This document shows, one piece after another, positions 8,777-18,383 of a stretch of DNA of 64,000 nt; the first letter of the stretch is position 1; each line of letters opens with the position of its first letter. The position numbers and the translations under genes were made by a program. Below the pieces are notes generated by a model. It searched no databases, was not told the DNA's origin, and was given only the letters and a program-made list of their open reading frames with translations. Location of the stretch: NCBI GenBank assembly GCA_902785945.1, contig CADAAR010000004.1, forward strand, positions 1 through 64,000, read 5' to 3'. This DNA is from an uncultured Prevotellaceae bacterium (GTDB lineage: Bacteria; Bacteroidota; Bacteroidia; Bacteroidales; Bacteroidaceae).

Positions 8777-11455
8777 ATGACAGCAAACGAAATTCGCGAC
8801 TCATACAAGAAGTTTTTTGAGTCGAAGCAGCACGCTATTGTACCGTCAGCTCCTATGGTGATCAAGGACGATCCCACGCTGATGTTTACGAATGCAGGTA
8901 TGAACCAGTGGAAGGACATTATCCTCGGCACTCGCGACCCAGAGCCGCGTCGTCGTGCCGATACACAGAAGTGTCTCCGTGTCTCCGGTAAGCATAACGA
9001 CCTGGAGGAAGTAGGTCATGATACCTATCACCACACCATGTTCGAGATGCTGGGCAACTGGAGTTTTGGCGACTATTTCAAGGAAGGTGCCATTGATATG
9101 GCCTGGGAATATCTGGTAGATGTTCTGAAACTGAACCCAGAGGACCTTTATGTGACGGTTTTCGAAGGTTCGCCTGAAGAGAATATTCCTCGCGACGATG
9201 AAGCTGCCAAATATTGGGCCAAGCATGTGCCCGAGGATCATATTATCAATGGCAATAAGCATGATAATTTCTGGGAGATGGGCGATACGGGTCCTTGTGG
9301 ACCTTGCTCTGAGATTCATGTTGACTCCCGTACCCCTGAGCAGCGTAAGGCATCAGGTAAGAGCGGTCGTGACCTCGTTAACCAGGATGACCCTCAGGTG
9401 ATTGAGATCTGGAATCTTGTGTTTATGCAGTTCAACCGCAAGGCTGATGGCTCACTTGAGAAGCTCTCGATGAATGTCATCGATACTGGTATGGGTTTCG
9501 AGCGTCTTGTGCGTATGCTGCAGGGTAAGCATTCTAACTATGATACCGACGTCTTTCAGCCCATTATCAAGGCTGAACAGGAGCTGACCGGGCTGAAATA
9601 TACGACTTTCGAGGAGGAAGAAACTGGCATTTCCGGTAATACAGGATTGTCCAGAAAACAGCAGGATGATATCAATGTCGCCATGCGTGTCTGTGCCGAT
9701 CACCTCCGTGCTGTGTCGTTCTCGATTGCCGATGGTCAGTTGCCCTCGAATGCAAAGGCAGGTTATGTTATTCGTCGTATCTTGCGCCGTGCCGTGCGTT
9801 ATGCTTATACATTCCTTGGTCAAAAAGAAGGTTTCCTCTATAAGCTCGTGCCGACACTTGTGCATGAGATGGGCGATGCTTTCCCTGAACTGAAGGCTCA
9901 GCAGCAATTGATCTCGAAGGTGATGAAGGAAGAGGAAGATGCCTTCTTGCGTACGTTGGATAAGGGTATCTCCCTGCTTGACAAGGCCATGGAGCAGCTG
10001 AAAGCAGAGGGTAAGACCGAACTTGATGGTGTTCAGGCTTTCCGCCTTTTCGATACTTACGGTTTCCCTCTTGACTTGACAGAACTGATTTGTCGTGAAA
10101 ACGGTTTCACTGTCAATGAGGAGCAGTTTAATGTTGAGATGCAGAAACAGAAAGAGCGTGCCCGTAATGCTGCAGCCGTAGAGAATTCTGATTGGGTGGA
10201 GTTGGCTGCAGGTGAGCAGCAGTTTGTAGGTTACGACTATACAGAATACGAATGCCACATTCTTCGCTATCGTAAGGTGACGCAGAAGAAGAATGAGTTT
10301 TATGAGCTTGTGCTCGACTATACGCCATTCTATGGTGAGATGGGTGGACAGGTAGGTGACTGTGGTGTCATCTGCAATGAGGCTGAGACCATCGAGATTA
10401 TTGACTCTAAGCGCGAGAACAACCAGACGGTACATATTGTGAAACAGTTGCCGAAAGATCCCTCAGCTCAGTTCATGGCCTGTGTGGATACTGACAAACG
10501 CGATGCTTCTGCAGCTAATCATACAGCAACCCATTTGCTTGACTATGCCTTAAAGCAGGTGTTGGGCGATCATGTGGAGCAGAAGGGATCGTTTGTTTCG
10601 GCAGACACTCTGCGTTTTGACTTCTCCCACTTCCAGAAAGTAACGGATGAGGAAATCCGTCAGGTGGAGCGTATGGTAAATGAGATGATTCGTGAGAACA
10701 TCCCTCTTGATGAGCATCGCGAGGTGCCTTTCGAGGAGGCCAAGAAACTGGGCGCTATTGCTCTCTTTGGTGAAAAGTATGGTGATAAGGTGCGTGTGGT
10801 ACGTTTTGGTCCCAGCTGTGAGTTCTGTGGTGGCATCCATGCAAAAGCTACAGGTAAGATTGGTTTCTTCAAGATTATCTCAGAGAGTTCTGTGGCAGCT
10901 GGTATCCGTCGTATTGAGGCTAAGACCGGTAAGGAGTGTGAGGAATTGCTCTATAAGACAGAGGATATTCTGAAAGCCATTAAGGGCTTCTTCAATAATG
11001 CTAAAGATCTTCAGGCAACGATTGTGAAATATATCGAGGAGCACGACACAATGAAGAAAGACATCGAGCAGTTCCAGGCGCAACGTGTGCAGGCTTTGGC
11101 ACAGGAAATCGTGACGAAGGGTCGCATCGTGAATGGTGTTAAGGTTGTTACTGCTAAAGCTCCGATAGCACCCGATGCTGCTAAGGATCTCGTGTTCAAG
11201 GTGCGTGAGTTGTGTCCAGAAAATCTTGTCTGTGTGGTAGGGTCTGTCTTTAATGATAAACCTATGCTGAATATCATGCTCAGCGATGACATGGTAAAGG
11301 ATCATGGCTTGAATGCAGGTCAGATGGTTCGTGAAGCTGCCAAACTGATGCAGGGCGGAGGTGGCGGACAACCTCACTTTGCCAGTGCTGGTGGTAAGAA
11401 TGCCGATGGGCTTTCTGCAGCTATCGACAAGGTGATAGAATTAGCAAATCTCTGA
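8777..11455 (+). CDS. alaS: Alanyl-tRNA synthetase
   Basis: The 892-residue protein charges tRNA-Ala. The N-terminal class II core starts [17 protein letters not shown] and includes [20 protein letters not shown]. The editing domain has HTATHLL at about residue 581 and the zinc-site Cys pair [13 protein letters not shown] at about 681. The C-terminal DHHA1-type segment ends with the glycine-rich [16 protein letters not shown]. Length is close to the E. coli enzyme (876). It is transcribed divergently from parC, and a MerR-type gene with its own promoter follows. Confidence 0.97.
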   Translation: MTANEIRDSYKKFFESKQHAIVPSAPMVIKDDPTLMFTNAGMNQWKDIILGTRDPEPRRRADTQKCLRVSGKHNDLEEVGHDTYHHTMFEMLGNWSFGDYFKEGAIDMAWEYLVDVLKLNPEDLYVTVFEGSPEENIPRDDEAAKYWAKHVPEDHIINGNKHDNFWEMGDTGPCGPCSEIHVDSRTPEQRKASGKSGRDLVNQDDPQVIEIWNLVFMQFNRKADGSLEKLSMNVIDTGMGFERLVRMLQGKHSNYDTDVFQPIIKAEQELTGLKYTTFEEEETGISGNTGLSRKQQDDINVAMRVCADHLRAVSFSIADGQLPSNAKAGYVIRRILRRAVRYAYTFLGQKEGFLYKLVPTLVHEMGDAFPELKAQQQLISKVMKEEEDAFLRTLDKGISLLDKAMEQLKAEGKTELDGVQAFRLFDTYGFPLDLTELICRENGFTVNEEQFNVEMQKQKERARNAAAVENSDWVELAAGEQQFVGYDYTEYECHILRYRKVTQKKNEFYELVLDYTPFYGEMGGQVGDCGVICNEAETIEIIDSKRENNQTVHIVKQLPKDPSAQFMACVDTDKRDASAANHTATHLLDYALKQVLGDHVEQKGSFVSADTLRFDFSHFQKVTDEEIRQVERMVNEMIRENIPLDEHREVPFEEAKKLGAIALFGEKYGDKVRVVRFGPSCEFCGGIHAKATGKIGFFKIISESSVAAGIRRIEAKTGKECEELLYKTEDILKAIKGFFNNAKDLQATIVKYIEEHDTMKKDIEQFQAQRVQALAQEIVTKGRIVNGVKVVTAKAPIAPDAAKDLVFKVRELCPENLVCVVGSVFNDKPMLNIMLSDDMVKDHGLNAGQMVREAAKLMQGGGGGQPHFASAGGKNADGLSAAIDKVIELANL

Positions 11456-11518
11456 TTATTTTTTATTGATTTGCAAACTTTTGTGCTGCAAAGTTACATG
11501 TTATTCCGAAATAATTTG

Positions 11519-11526
11519 TATCTTTG
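11519..11526 (+). promoter_or_regulatory. Promoter of the MerR-type gene
   Basis: TAtcTTTGC lies 18 bases before ATG 11545. The longer TTG-initiated frame overlaps this element and is rejected as the start. Confidence 0.7.
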
Positions 11527-11544
11527 CAGCAAATTCTTGTAATT

Positions 11545-11895
11545 ATGGCACTGAATCTGAACAAAAACCTCAAATTGTATTACTCCATCAGCGAAGTGGC
11601 GCAGATGTTTGGACTGAATGAGAGTACGCTCCGTTATTGGGAGCAGGAGTTCCCGTCGTTGAGGCCGAAAGTGAGTGGTCCAGCCAAGGTACGTCAGTAT
11701 CAGGAGAAGGATATTGAGCAGATTCGTGTGATTCATAATCTCGTGAAAGTGCGTGGCTTTAAGTTGGCTGCGGCTAAGAAGATTCTGAATCAGAACCGTA
11801 AGGGGGCTGATAAGAAAGCCGATGTGCTGGAGGCTCTTATAGGTGTCCGGTCAGAATTACAGGCCTTGAAAAAACAGCTGGACTATCTTCAGTAG
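11545..11895 (+). CDS. MerR family transcriptional regulator
   Basis: The 116-residue protein has a MerR helix-turn-helix near the N terminus: YYSISEVAQMFGLNESTLRYWEQEFP, then RQYQEKDIEQIRVIHNLVKVRGF. A short C-terminal helix (VRSELQALKKQLDYLQ) should support dimerisation. No Cys-rich or ligand-binding domain follows, so no inducer can be proposed. One-domain MerR-like proteins beginning LYYSISEVA are common in Bacteroidetes. The intrinsic terminator downstream begins inside the coding sequence and its right arm includes the stop codon. Confidence 0.88.
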   Translation: MALNLNKNLKLYYSISEVAQMFGLNESTLRYWEQEFPSLRPKVSGPAKVRQYQEKDIEQIRVIHNLVKVRGFKLAAAKKILNQNRKGADKKADVLEALIGVRSELQALKKQLDYLQ

Positions 11896-11910
11896 TCCAG
11901 CTGTTTTTTT
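11868..11910. terminator. Bidirectional intrinsic terminator between the MerR gene and the pectinesterase gene
   Basis: Perfect 13-base arms (11873-11885 and 11893-11905) flank a 7-base loop. A T tract follows on the plus strand (11904-11910) and an A run on the left serves as a T tract for the minus strand. The right arm contains the MerR TAG stop. Confidence 0.9.
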
Positions 11911-12865
11911 ATTTAGATATCGGATTCCAATTGTCTTGACGGGCGAAGATCCTTTCAGGCGTTATCTGTTGAGCCTCTTTCTTGGAGAGTTGACGGCTCC
12001 AAGGTACACGTTGTTGAGTTTGTGCTCCAATACCACGATTATTATATTCTAAGTAACGGGCCGTCTGTTCACGATGTTTTTCCCAATGGTGCCAACCTTC
12101 TGGACGGATATGTGTCCCTAATTCACAATTCATAAAGAGTGTATAGCCATAGTCACGCCAGGGACGTCCGAGATAAACCTTGTCAACGTTCTCTTTTGCA
12201 ATAAGTCGACAATTGTTGAAAATATAGCCATAGGCGGCATCGGCAGGTGTGGAGGCTGCTGTGACATAGCTGTTGACAAGACTTTCAATGGTACAATCTT
12301 CAAACCAGGCTGTTGAGGGACCGAAGATAAAGTCGGTTGTACCGCAAATGTAACACCCCTTGAAATATAAGCGTGTATAGGGCATACCTGTATAAATGGT
12401 ATCCTGGTGGCCAATAAATCGACAGTTGATAAATACCAATCGGTCACCCTCTGTGTGTAAGGCTACGGCCTGTCCGAGCCGGGCGGAGTTATTCTCGATG
12501 GTTATGTTCTTCAGTGTAATGTCATTGGCCTCGACTTTGAGGGTATAGGTGCGGAAGGTCCCCATTTTGTTAATATTGGCATGGTCATCATAGGTGATGA
12601 TGGTTTCGTCTCTATCCTCGCCACAGAGTTCAATGTTCTGGAGCCATTGTGGGATGACAAGCTTTTCCTTATACGTACCTTTCTTAATATATATAACCTT
12701 GTGGTAGTCCATAAAGGCACGGCAGACCTCAATGGCCTCATCAATGGTGCGGAATTCGCCTGTTCCATCTCTGGCTACCACAATGGTGTCAGGGTTGTCA
12801 TAACTTTTTGCGGCCTGTACAGTAACTGACAGGCTTAATGCGATTAGTAAAAGTAGTTTTTTCAT
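11909..12865 (-). CDS. Pectinesterase (carbohydrate esterase family 8)
   Basis: The 318-residue protein has a signal peptide (LLLLIALSLSVTVQA), so it acts in the periplasm or outside. It should remove methyl esters from homogalacturonan, preparing pectin for lyases and hydrolases. The CE8 motifs are all present: KGTYKEK (62-68), GQAVAL with Gln132, HQDT with Asp155, DFIFG with Asp178, and LGRPWR with Arg234 and Trp236. The repetitive strands fit a right-handed beta-helix. It lies 7 bases after relA/spoT, at the end of the parA operon, an odd place for a glycan-degrading enzyme; no other pectin gene lies nearby. Confidence 0.93.
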   Translation of the reverse strand: MKKLLLLIALSLSVTVQAAKSYDNPDTIVVARDGTGEFRTIDEAIEVCRAFMDYHKVIYIKKGTYKEKLVIPQWLQNIELCGEDRDETIITYDDHANINKMGTFRTYTLKVEANDITLKNITIENNSARLGQAVALHTEGDRLVFINCRFIGHQDTIYTGMPYTRLYFKGCYICGTTDFIFGPSTAWFEDCTIESLVNSYVTAASTPADAAYGYIFNNCRLIAKENVDKVYLGRPWRDYGYTLFMNCELGTHIRPEGWHHWEKHREQTARYLEYNNRGIGAQTQQRVPWSRQLSKKEAQQITPERIFARQDNWNPISK

Positions 12866-12872
12866 ATTTGAG

Positions 12873-15140
12873 TTACATGATTTGTGAGATCTCTTTTAGG
12901 TCTGGTACACCCTTGAGATTGTTGATGATGGTCTTTACATCATCGCGATCGTGTACGCGCAATTCAATGCTGCCGTCGAAAATACCATCCTCGCAGGTAA
13001 TATTAACCGTATGTATATTCACGTTCATTTGTGCAGAGATAATCTGTGTTACTTCATTGAGCAGTCCCACACGGTCAATGCCTCCCAAGCGGATGGTTGC
13101 GTCGAAATAGAGGGTCTTGTGCATATCCCACTTGATGTCGAGAATTCGATTGCCAAAACTGGTCTTCAGCTTGGCAGCAACGGGACAGTTACGCTTGTGT
13201 ATCTCTATCTGGTTCTTATTGTCGATATAGCCTAAGGCGTCATCACCAGGGATGGGATGACAACAGCCAGGGAACTTATATTGGCTGATGTTCGCCTCTG
13301 TGATGAAGATAGGTTTTTTGCGATTGAACTTTTCTGGTACCACAAAGAGTTCCTGTTGGGGCTCATCTTTCTTCTTCTTACTACCGATGAAGGGCACGTA
13401 TTTCAACCAACCGCCTTCCTCATGGTCTTTCTTGTTTTTACCAGTCAGTTCGTCAATGTCTTTCTCACCCAATAGGACCTTTTTCTCACCTAGGGCAACG
13501 AAGAAATCATTGCGTTTTCTGATATCGTGGTATTCTGCCAGTTGGTCAGCCACAGCAGATGTGTATTCCTGCTGGTTCTTCTGTAAGAAATCTATTAAAA
13601 TCTCTTCGCCCTTCTTCTGTACCTCACGATTGTCTCGACGAATGATGGCCTGAATCTTGGCTTTGGCCTTGGCGGTAGATACGAAGTTGATCCAGGAAGG
13701 ACTAACGTGCTGTGATTTTGAGGTGAGGATCTCTACCTGGTCACCACTCTTCAACTTATGTGAAAGTGGCACTAGTTTATGGTTGACCTTGGCGCCGATA
13801 CAATGACTGCCTAGGAAGGTATGGATGGAGAATGCAAAGTCAAGAGCTGTACAGCCTGTTGGCATCGTCTTGATTTCGCCTTTAGGCGTAAAGACAAATA
13901 TCTCACTGGCAAAGAGGTTTAATTTGATGGTGTCAAGGAAATCCATTGCATCCGGCTGGGGGTCGTCAAGTATTTCCTTGATGGTACGCAGCCAATCGTT
14001 CAGTTCGGCTTCATCCTCAGTGTATTCCTCGTCTTCCAAGCCATCTTTGTATTTCCAGTGAGCGGCGAATCCCTGTTCTGCCACTTCATCCATGCGGTCA
14101 GAGCGTATTTGCACCTCTATCCACTGACCTGTCTTTGACATCAGAGTGACGTGCAGAGCCTGATAGCCATTGGCTTTCGGATGACTGAGCCAGTCGCGCA
14201 AGCGGTCAGGGTGTGACTTGTAAATGCGGGAGATGGCTACATAGATATTGAAACATTCGTTGACCTCTTCTTCTCTGACACGTGGCGTGAAAATGATGCG
14301 TAGGGCGAGAATGTCGTAGATCTCCTCGAATGTGACGTGTTTGTTCTGCATCTTGTTCCAGATGGAATAAGGTGTCTTTACACGTTGCTTGAGTTCGTAT
14401 TGGATGTGCATGCCATCGAGGGCTTCACGGATAGGCTTGGTAAACTCGTCAAACAACTTCTCACGTTGCTTCTGGGTGGTTTCCAACTTCTTGGAGATAC
14501 TGGCATACTCATCAGGATGCTCAAATTTGAAACTCAGGTTCTCGAGTTCCGATTTCACCTTGTTAAGACCAAGTCGGTTGGCTAGCGGGGCATAGATGTA
14601 AAGAGTTTCACCCGCAATCTTGTATTGTTTATTGGCAGGTTGTGACTCTAAAGTACGCATATTATGCAGACGGTCACAAATCTTAATCAAGATCACGCGG
14701 ATGTCATCACTCATTGTGAGCAACAATTTCTTGAAATTCTCAGCTTGTGCTGAGGCTTGTTCACCGAAAATGCCGCCACTAATCTTAGTCAGACCGTCAA
14801 CAATCTGCGCGATCTTTGGGCCGAAGATGTTCTCAATGTCCTCAACAGTATAGTCTGTATCTTCGACAACATCATGCAACAGTGCCGAGCAGATACTCGT
14901 AGAACCGAGACCCACCTCTTTGCAAGCGATAAGCGCTACGGCAATAGGGTGCATGATATAGGGCTCGCCTGATAGGCGTCGAACCCCTTTATGTGCTTGT
15001 CGTGCGAAGTTGAAAGCCTTGGTGACGAGGTCCACCTTTTTACGGTGGCGCGATGACAGGTAGCTGTCGAGTAGCTCCTGAAAGGCATCGTTCACCAGTT
15101 TCTCATCGAGCTCTTCCTGAGGAATTTTGTCTTCGTCCAT
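12873..15140 (-). CDS. Bifunctional (p)ppGpp synthetase/hydrolase (RelA/SpoT family)
   Basis: This 755-residue RSH enzyme makes and degrades (p)ppGpp in starvation. The hydrolase HD domain is intact, with HDVVEDT (His89-Asp90) and KICDRLHNMRTL. The synthetase domain has YSIWNKM, EEIYDILALRIIF and PKANGYQALHVT. The charge motif before it reads RLRD (313-316), basic like the RXKD of bifunctional enzymes and unlike the EXDD of RelA. TGS (from about 410) and C-terminal ACT (about 675-755) domains complete the long form. It lies 6 bases after the lytic transglycosylase gene, suggesting co-transcription with parAB. Confidence 0.95.
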   Translation of the reverse strand: MDEDKIPQEELDEKLVNDAFQELLDSYLSSRHRKKVDLVTKAFNFARQAHKGVRRLSGEPYIMHPIAVALIACKEVGLGSTSICSALLHDVVEDTDYTVEDIENIFGPKIAQIVDGLTKISGGIFGEQASAQAENFKKLLLTMSDDIRVILIKICDRLHNMRTLESQPANKQYKIAGETLYIYAPLANRLGLNKVKSELENLSFKFEHPDEYASISKKLETTQKQREKLFDEFTKPIREALDGMHIQYELKQRVKTPYSIWNKMQNKHVTFEEIYDILALRIIFTPRVREEEVNECFNIYVAISRIYKSHPDRLRDWLSHPKANGYQALHVTLMSKTGQWIEVQIRSDRMDEVAEQGFAAHWKYKDGLEDEEYTEDEAELNDWLRTIKEILDDPQPDAMDFLDTIKLNLFASEIFVFTPKGEIKTMPTGCTALDFAFSIHTFLGSHCIGAKVNHKLVPLSHKLKSGDQVEILTSKSQHVSPSWINFVSTAKAKAKIQAIIRRDNREVQKKGEEILIDFLQKNQQEYTSAVADQLAEYHDIRKRNDFFVALGEKKVLLGEKDIDELTGKNKKDHEEGGWLKYVPFIGSKKKKDEPQQELFVVPEKFNRKKPIFITEANISQYKFPGCCHPIPGDDALGYIDNKNQIEIHKRNCPVAAKLKTSFGNRILDIKWDMHKTLYFDATIRLGGIDRVGLLNEVTQIISAQMNVNIHTVNITCEDGIFDGSIELRVHDRDDVKTIINNLKGVPDLKEISQIM

Positions 15141-15146
15141 ACTTGT

Positions 15147-16658
15147 TTACCTCCTTCTACGTGATGATTTCTTGGCAGTGGTTCTCTTTTTTGCAGGTGC
15201 CTTCTTCTTTGATACTGTCTTTTTCCGGGCAGTAGTCTTTTTCTTAGCTGTTGACCTTCTGGCAGTCGACTTACGGGCTGTCGATCGCTTGTTTCTGGTT
15301 ACGCGACTATTGCGCCTTGCTCGACTGTTCTTGCGGGTTACCTTTTTGGTGCTTTTGCGGGTATAAGTAGGCACGTCGTCATTGATGGTCACCTCTAAAC
15401 GCTTGTTAAGTAACTCGTCGGTGCGATAATTGTAAATCGAGTCCTCGTTGTCGATAAACCGTCCAGCATCAGCTAGTGGTAGACGGATAGCTGAGGGCTT
15501 GGTGAGTCCAGGAACGATATCACGTCGATACTCGGGATTGAGAGAACGTAGCATGTCAATATCGAGTCCCAGCACGGCAGCCACCTGCTCCAAATGGACA
15601 TTTCGTCTTACGACAATGGTATCGGTCTGTGCAGGGAGACGTGTGGTCATCGGACAAATGTTGTGGTCACAATAATAAGTCATGATGTAGTTGGCGGCAA
15701 TAAAGGCAGGCACATAGCCACGTGTTTCTGCGGGCAGATAGGGATAGATATGCCAGTAATCCTTGTCAGCTGGTGTGAGGACATCGCCCTCTTGAGTATT
15801 ACCTTTGGCGGCACGGGCCCGACGGATGGCCTTGTTAATATTCTCGGGACCGCAATTGTAGGCAGCAATCACCAGATTCCAATCGCCAAAGATTCTATAC
15901 AAGGCTTTTAAATAACGTGCGGCAGCATATGACGACTTTACAGGGTCGCGACGCTCGTCGACGAGGGAATTCAACTCCAAACCGTATTGTTTACCGGTTG
16001 CTGGCATAAACTGCCACAAGCCTGCTGCTCCCACTCTTGACACGGCTTTGGGGTTCAGCGCCGACTCGATAATAGGGAGGTATTTCAACTCCAGCGGGAG
16101 TTGATATGCCTCTAAAGCTTCTTCGAATACAGGCATGTAAAAGTTCATAGCGCCTAACATATAACTGACAGAATAGCGCAGACGACCTGCATAGCGGTCA
16201 ATAAACTTCTGTACAACATCATTGTAAGCCAGTTCCATCACAGAAGGTATCCTGCTGAGACGCTCAATATAGACCTCACGTGGATAGGTGGGATTAACAT
16301 CTTTCATCTCACAGTCGTTGGTGCCCGTGAGATAAGTTTTCGACATATAGAGGTTGAGCAGACTGTCGAGGTCGTAGGTCATAGCCTCGGGGAATTCTAT
16401 CAGTTCCTCATTGCCTTCCTTGTCAGTGACGGCGATTTCGTCCTCAACGGGAACAACCACGTCATCGTCATCTTCTTCGTCGAGGTCACCATCATCTTCT
16501 TCGTCATCATAGTCCTCTTCTTCCTCCTCGTCTTCCTCGTCTTCCTCTTCAATCACAACGGGAGTTTCTTTAGCGGTCTTTTTTACCACTTGTGCCTCGG
16601 CCATGCCTCCTGAACCAATCAGGAACAAAGCGAGTAATATCCATAATATTTTCTTCAT
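15147..16658 (-). CDS. MltD-like lytic murein transglycosylase with acidic N-terminal tract and histone-like basic tail
   Basis: The 503-residue protein has a signal peptide (ILLALFLIGSGGMAEAQ), so it acts on peptidoglycan. The SLT-type domain includes LKYLPIIESALNPKAVS with the likely catalytic Glu, GAAGLWQFMPATGKQYGL and NLVIAAYNCGPENINKAI. A degenerate LysM-like or spacer segment (VHLEQVAAVLGLDIDMLRSLNP) follows. Two features are odd: residues 37-66 are almost all Asp/Glu, and the last 72 residues are about half Lys/Arg with Ala, Ser and Thr, resembling a histone H1 tail. Start ATG 16658 gives a clean signal peptide and lies 17 bases past the preceding stop. It is the fourth gene of the parA operon. 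Confidence 0.88.
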   Translation of the reverse strand: MKKILWILLALFLIGSGGMAEAQVVKKTAKETPVVIEEEDEEDEEEEEDYDDEEDDGDLDEEDDDDVVVPVEDEIAVTDKEGNEELIEFPEAMTYDLDSLLNLYMSKTYLTGTNDCEMKDVNPTYPREVYIERLSRIPSVMELAYNDVVQKFIDRYAGRLRYSVSYMLGAMNFYMPVFEEALEAYQLPLELKYLPIIESALNPKAVSRVGAAGLWQFMPATGKQYGLELNSLVDERRDPVKSSYAAARYLKALYRIFGDWNLVIAAYNCGPENINKAIRRARAAKGNTQEGDVLTPADKDYWHIYPYLPAETRGYVPAFIAANYIMTYYCDHNICPMTTRLPAQTDTIVVRRNVHLEQVAAVLGLDIDMLRSLNPEYRRDIVPGLTKPSAIRLPLADAGRFIDNEDSIYNYRTDELLNKRLEVTINDDVPTYTRKSTKKVTRKNSRARRNSRVTRNKRSTARKSTARRSTAKKKTTARKKTVSKKKAPAKKRTTAKKSSRRRR

Positions 16659-16675
16659 ATTCAATTCTTGTTTCA

Positions 16676-17428
16676 TTAAAAGTTTAAACTGCAATTAAGG
16701 CCCAGTGCCCCTGTTTGAAGAGGGTTGCTCGATGAACCACTGTTCATAATGGTAGGCTCTACCTTCAGACTCAAATCTTTTGAAATGTCGAATACCGAGA
16801 GCTCAGCATCCACATAGGCATCGATCACAGAGAGAGCGTAGACTCCTACCATTACGAAGAAACTTAAGTCACGCCAACGGCGGTACTTGTCTCTACGACT
16901 TCTGAAAATTTCCTTATATCGGTCTTTGTTGGATTCTGTAATTGTCGCACCCAAATGCAAGTAGCTGTTGTAACTGGCGGTTCCTGGGTCGTTGTCTGAG
17001 ATGTCGAGAAAGGCTTGTGAATAGTCCTTATACATATTGTTGTTCCAGTTCATGGCGTACAGACATCCCATAAAACCGCCATAAATGAGGGGAAGTTTCC
17101 AGTATTTGCGGTTGTATATTTGTCCCCCTCCAGGGAAAACGATTGCCAACCAAAGTGCGCGCTTGGGGTCGGGTTGCCATTTGCTCCAATCTTTCTTTAT
17201 TTTCATGGGCGGGTTGGCATCAGCCATTACGCTAAGCTGTTTTTGTAGACTATCAGCAAAGAGACTGTCTGAGACTTGCTCCTCAATCAGAAGACTGTCG
17301 CTGCTGATGGTGAAGATGCTATCCTCAGGTACATCGTCGAGTTCCTGGGCAAAACCGACGATGACTGACAATAACAGTAGTACGACGGCTAAAAATCGTT
17401 TGTTATTTATGTGTATATGACGTCTCAA
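16676..17428 (-). CDS. DUF5683 family membrane-associated protein
   Basis: The 250-residue protein has an N-terminal signal or anchor (FLAVVLLLLSVIVGFAQ), an Asp/Ser-rich linker, then the conserved block KRALWLAIVFPGGGQIYNRK followed by KLPLIYGGFMGCLYAM, typical of DUF5683. Two or three hydrophobic segments predict envelope location. Function is unknown. The only start that keeps the signal peptide is TTG at 17428; it overlaps the parB stop as TTGA, suggesting translational coupling. DUF5683 between parB and a lytic transglycosylase is, as I recall, common in Bacteroidetes, hinting at a role in envelope or cell-cycle work. Confidence 0.85.
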   Translation of the reverse strand: MRRHIHINNKRFLAVVLLLLSVIVGFAQELDDVPEDSIFTISSDSLLIEEQVSDSLFADSLQKQLSVMADANPPMKIKKDWSKWQPDPKRALWLAIVFPGGGQIYNRKYWKLPLIYGGFMGCLYAMNWNNNMYKDYSQAFLDISDNDPGTASYNSYLHLGATITESNKDRYKEIFRSRRDKYRRWRDLSFFVMVGVYALSVIDAYVDAELSVFDISKDLSLKVEPTIMNSGSSSNPLQTGALGLNCSLNF

Positions 17429-18354
17429 TTTGAAATCTTATCAAAGGTGTTCATGATATGCTCCAACTCATTGGGATTGTCGAAGCCGATGGTTATTTTC
17501 CCTCTTCCCTTGGGGTTGTAAGTCATCTGTATCTTTGTTTGAAACAGGTCTGTCAAGCGTTTGCGAAGAGCACTGAACTCCTCAGGCAGACGGGCTTTCT
17601 GATTTGCTGTCTTCTTGGCAGTCTGTAGATCGGCACCATCCTTGATGATTTTAACTAATTCCTCCACCTTACGTACGGAATAGTTATTCTTCTGGATGTC
17701 CTTGAACAGCTTAATCTGTGCCGACGGACTGTCGATGGCTAAGAGGGCACGGGCATGCCCCATGTCTATCTCGTGGTTCTTCAGTGCCATCTGTATCTGT
17801 GCAGGCAACTTCAGCAGACGCATGAAGTTGGTAACGGAAGTGCGGCTCTTGCCCACGCGTTCTGAGATTCTCTCTTGGGTCATGCCAATGGTGTCTGCCA
17901 TGTGCTGGTAGGCAAGGGCGATCTCGATGGCATTCAGGTCCTCGCGCTGGATATTCTCCACCAAAGCCATTTCCATCACGCCCTCATCTTCTACCGTACG
18001 TATATAGGCGGGGATGGTGGTCAGACCAGCAGCTTTGGCAGCTCGCCAACGACGCTCACCGGCGATGATCTGATATTTGCCGTCTGTCATCTGACGTAGG
18101 GTGATGGGGGTGATGATACCAATTTCACGGATGCTATTGGCTAATTCTGCTAGAGCATCCTCGTCAAACTCCCTTCGTGGTTGGTTAGGATTTGACATAA
18201 TCTTTTCAATAGCAATCTCGTTAAGGTTCGAACTGCCTTCTGTCTCGACGTCCTTCGTGTTGATCAGGGCATCCAAACCTTTGCCTTTGCCATTCCCTAT
18301 ATTATCTAGGCCTCTGCCTAATACATTGCGGTCGTATTTCTTATGTACAGCCAT
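17425..18354 (-). CDS. parB: ParB family chromosome-partition protein
   Basis: The 309-residue protein has the N-terminal extension ending RGLDALI, typical of chromosomal ParB. The CTP-binding/nuclease-like fold has NPNQPRREFDEDAL and GERRWRAAKAAG (GERRWR at 99-104). ENIQREDLNAIEIA follows, and then a helix-turn-helix (MTQERISERVGKSRTSVTNFMRLLKLP). The C terminus (LTDLFQTKIQMTYNPKGRG onward) is the dimerisation part. It lies 29 bases after parA and should load on parS sites near the origin; no parS matching TGTTTCACGTGAAACA was seen here. Confidence 0.95.
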   Translation of the reverse strand: MAVHKKYDRNVLGRGLDNIGNGKGKGLDALINTKDVETEGSSNLNEIAIEKIMSNPNQPRREFDEDALAELANSIREIGIITPITLRQMTDGKYQIIAGERRWRAAKAAGLTTIPAYIRTVEDEGVMEMALVENIQREDLNAIEIALAYQHMADTIGMTQERISERVGKSRTSVTNFMRLLKLPAQIQMALKNHEIDMGHARALLAIDSPSAQIKLFKDIQKNNYSVRKVEELVKIIKDGADLQTAKKTANQKARLPEEFSALRKRLTDLFQTKIQMTYNPKGRGKITIGFDNPNELEHIMNTFDKISN

Positions 18355-18383
18355 GTCTCTAAGTTTCGTTTTTGTTATTGATA

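Noticed and set aside
9452-10435. 327-codon open frame antisense to alaS
   Set aside because: It is a shadow of the alaS reading frame. It has no promoter, and the protein looks random with long Leu/Ile/His runs.
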